Origin: JBOGFI01 sp050743365
GTDB lineage: Bacteria > Actinomycetota > Acidimicrobiia > IMCC26256 > JACDBD01
DNA length: 5,398 bases
Assembly: GCA_050743365.1 (NCBI GenBank)
Contig: JBOGFI010000213.1
Coordinates: forward strand, 1-5,398
Direction of reading: 5' to 3'
Below the pieces are notes generated by a model that did no database searches, was not told the DNA's origin, and worked only from the letters and a program-made list of their open reading frames with translations. The translations under genes were made by a program, and so were the position numbers. Positions 4,775 to 5,398 of the stretch are shown in pieces. Numbering within the stretch: the stretch's first letter is position 1; each line of letters opens with the position of its first letter.

Positions 4775-5398
4775 TTAGAGATCGAGCACGTGGGTGGAAG
4801 CGTGGCGCCGACCGAAGATGATCGCCGCCGCGCCGAGGCCCAATGCCCCGAGCCCGATCACCACTAGAACGAGGGGATCCGTGCCGGTAAAGGCCAAGCT
4901 CCTGGCGGCAGGGCTGCGAGTGACGACGCCCGCGGCCCGCCCAGACGAGACCTGCGCGCGAGACACTGCTTCCCCAGCCGACACCTCCGGTGAGTTCAAC
5001 GCTTCCGGCGGGCTGGACACTTCCGGCGGGCTGGACACTTCCGGTGTGCTCACGGAGAGGTCACATCCCGTGTGCGCCGGGTTGGTCTGGGCGACACCGT
5101 GGTTGAGGTCGCATTCGTAACCCGAGTTGGGGTCACTGCTATCGGGCAGCTGACCCGGCGGATTCTTGTTGTCGGCCTTCCCTACGCATCCTGCGCAAGG
5201 CTCACCGATCGCAAGGCCGTTTCCACTCCCGTTTCCGGAGGCCGAACCATTCCGTGTGCTGGTGTAGGGACCCGGACCAACGTTGGCCCCGTGCCCGTTG
5301 TCGTCTGCATTCGAGTTCGGCTGAGGAGAGGTTGTGGGTCCGACGGTCGCGGCAGTGCCACTCTGCCCGTGACTGTCCGCCTGGGAATTTCCAGGGTC
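4775..5398 (-). CDS. C-terminal part of a sortase-anchored (LAxTG) cell-surface protein (partial)
   Basis: The reverse frame is open from the right window edge (5398) to a TAA at 4777-4775, giving the last 207 residues; the start lies outside the window. In protein order: a low-complexity Asn/Gly/Ser/Thr/Pro region (5398-5204); a conserved-looking cysteine motif starting PCAGCVGKADNKNPPGQ and ending in GYECDLNHG and NPAHTGC (5200-5063); a Ser/Pro/Glu repeat linker (about 5053-4984); and a C-terminal sorting signal. The sorting signal is LAFTG (4897-4883), then a hydrophobic segment of about 22 residues (LVLVVIGLGALGLGAAAIIF), then a tail with RR and His. LAxTG is the motif recognised by class E sortases of high-GC actinobacteria, which link the Thr to peptidoglycan, so the protein should be displayed on the cell wall. 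The CAGC motif resembles a segment I recall from other actinobacterial surface proteins; its function is unknown to me. A GTG at 5053-5051 could be mistaken for the start, but it would split off the motif. Confidence 0.85.
   Translation of the reverse strand, partial: DPGNSQADSHGQSGTAATVGPTTSPQPNSNADDNGHGANVGPGPYTSTRNGSASGNGSGNGLAIGEPCAGCVGKADNKNPPGQLPDSSDPNSGYECDLNHGVAQTNPAHTGCDLSVSTPEVSSPPEVSSPPEALNSPEVSAGEAVSRAQVSSGRAAGVVTRSPAARSLAFTGTDPLVLVVIGLGALGLGAAAIIFGRRHASTHVLDL
4984..5049 (-). repeat. 18-bp tandem repeat coding a Ser-Pro-Glu linker
   Basis: CTTCCGGCGGGCTGGACA occurs perfectly at 5002-5019 and 5020-5037. A partial, diverged copy starts at 5038, and a diverged 18-bp unit precedes it at 4984-5001. 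On the coding (minus) strand each unit gives six residues of the type SSPPEV, so copy number can change without a frameshift. Such linkers typically span or project through the cell wall. Confidence 0.75.

Noticed and set aside
4984..5049. CRISPR array
   Set aside because: The 18-bp units abut without spacers and keep the reading frame, so they are a coding tandem repeat.
4794..5120. 108-residue plus-strand frame opposite the surface-protein gene
   Set aside because: It is antisense to the LAFTG sorting signal and membrane segment, and its Ser/Gly/Asp repeats are just the complement of the 18-bp linker repeat.

Overview
The window is high-GC, densely coding DNA with strong G/C preference at third codon positions. 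It also carries a KstR-type TetR regulator and a surface protein with an LAxTG sorting motif, which is the motif used by class E sortases. Together these point to a high-GC actinobacterium; I cannot place it below phylum.

Layout, left to right. (1) 1-197: the 3' end of a gene that looks like a low-molecular-weight protein-tyrosine phosphatase. (2) 251-838: a complete KstR-like TetR repressor. (3) 839-967: an intergenic stretch with two tandem ~22-bp repeats, each holding a Shine-Dalgarno-like run and an ATG. The resulting mini-ORFs chain by ATGA and GTGA overlaps into (4) 968-1933: an HtrA-like serine protease with a PDZ domain but no signal peptide or membrane anchor. (5) 1934-2539: decayed DNA. 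A short reverse-strand coding remnant appears to be joined at about 2175 to the 3' half of a SAM-dependent methyltransferase gene that has lost its SAM-binding half. (6) 2574-3440: an intact SMP-30/gluconolactonase-family beta-propeller enzyme. (7) 3532-4011: a GNAT acetyltransferase whose stop overlaps the ATG of (8) 4008-4671: an isochorismatase-like cysteine hydrolase broken by one extra C at 4293. (9) 4723-4761: a perfect 13-bp stem-loop between convergent genes. (10) 4775-5398, minus strand: the C-terminal 207 residues of a sortase-anchored surface protein that continues past the window edge.

The plus-strand genes do not form one obvious pathway. The only tight coupling is between the acetyltransferase and the hydrolase (ATGA overlap). 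The phosphatase fragment and the KstR-like gene are 53 bp apart and could be co-transcribed. The SMP-30 enzyme and the hydrolase are both general small-molecule hydrolases, and their substrates cannot be read from sequence.

I do not see a convincing new multi-gene system. The observations most worth a second look are the repeat/mini-ORF chain before the protease, the chimeric junction near 2175, the one-base frameshift in the hydrolase, and the surface protein with its conserved cysteine-containing motif next to an 18-bp repeat tract.
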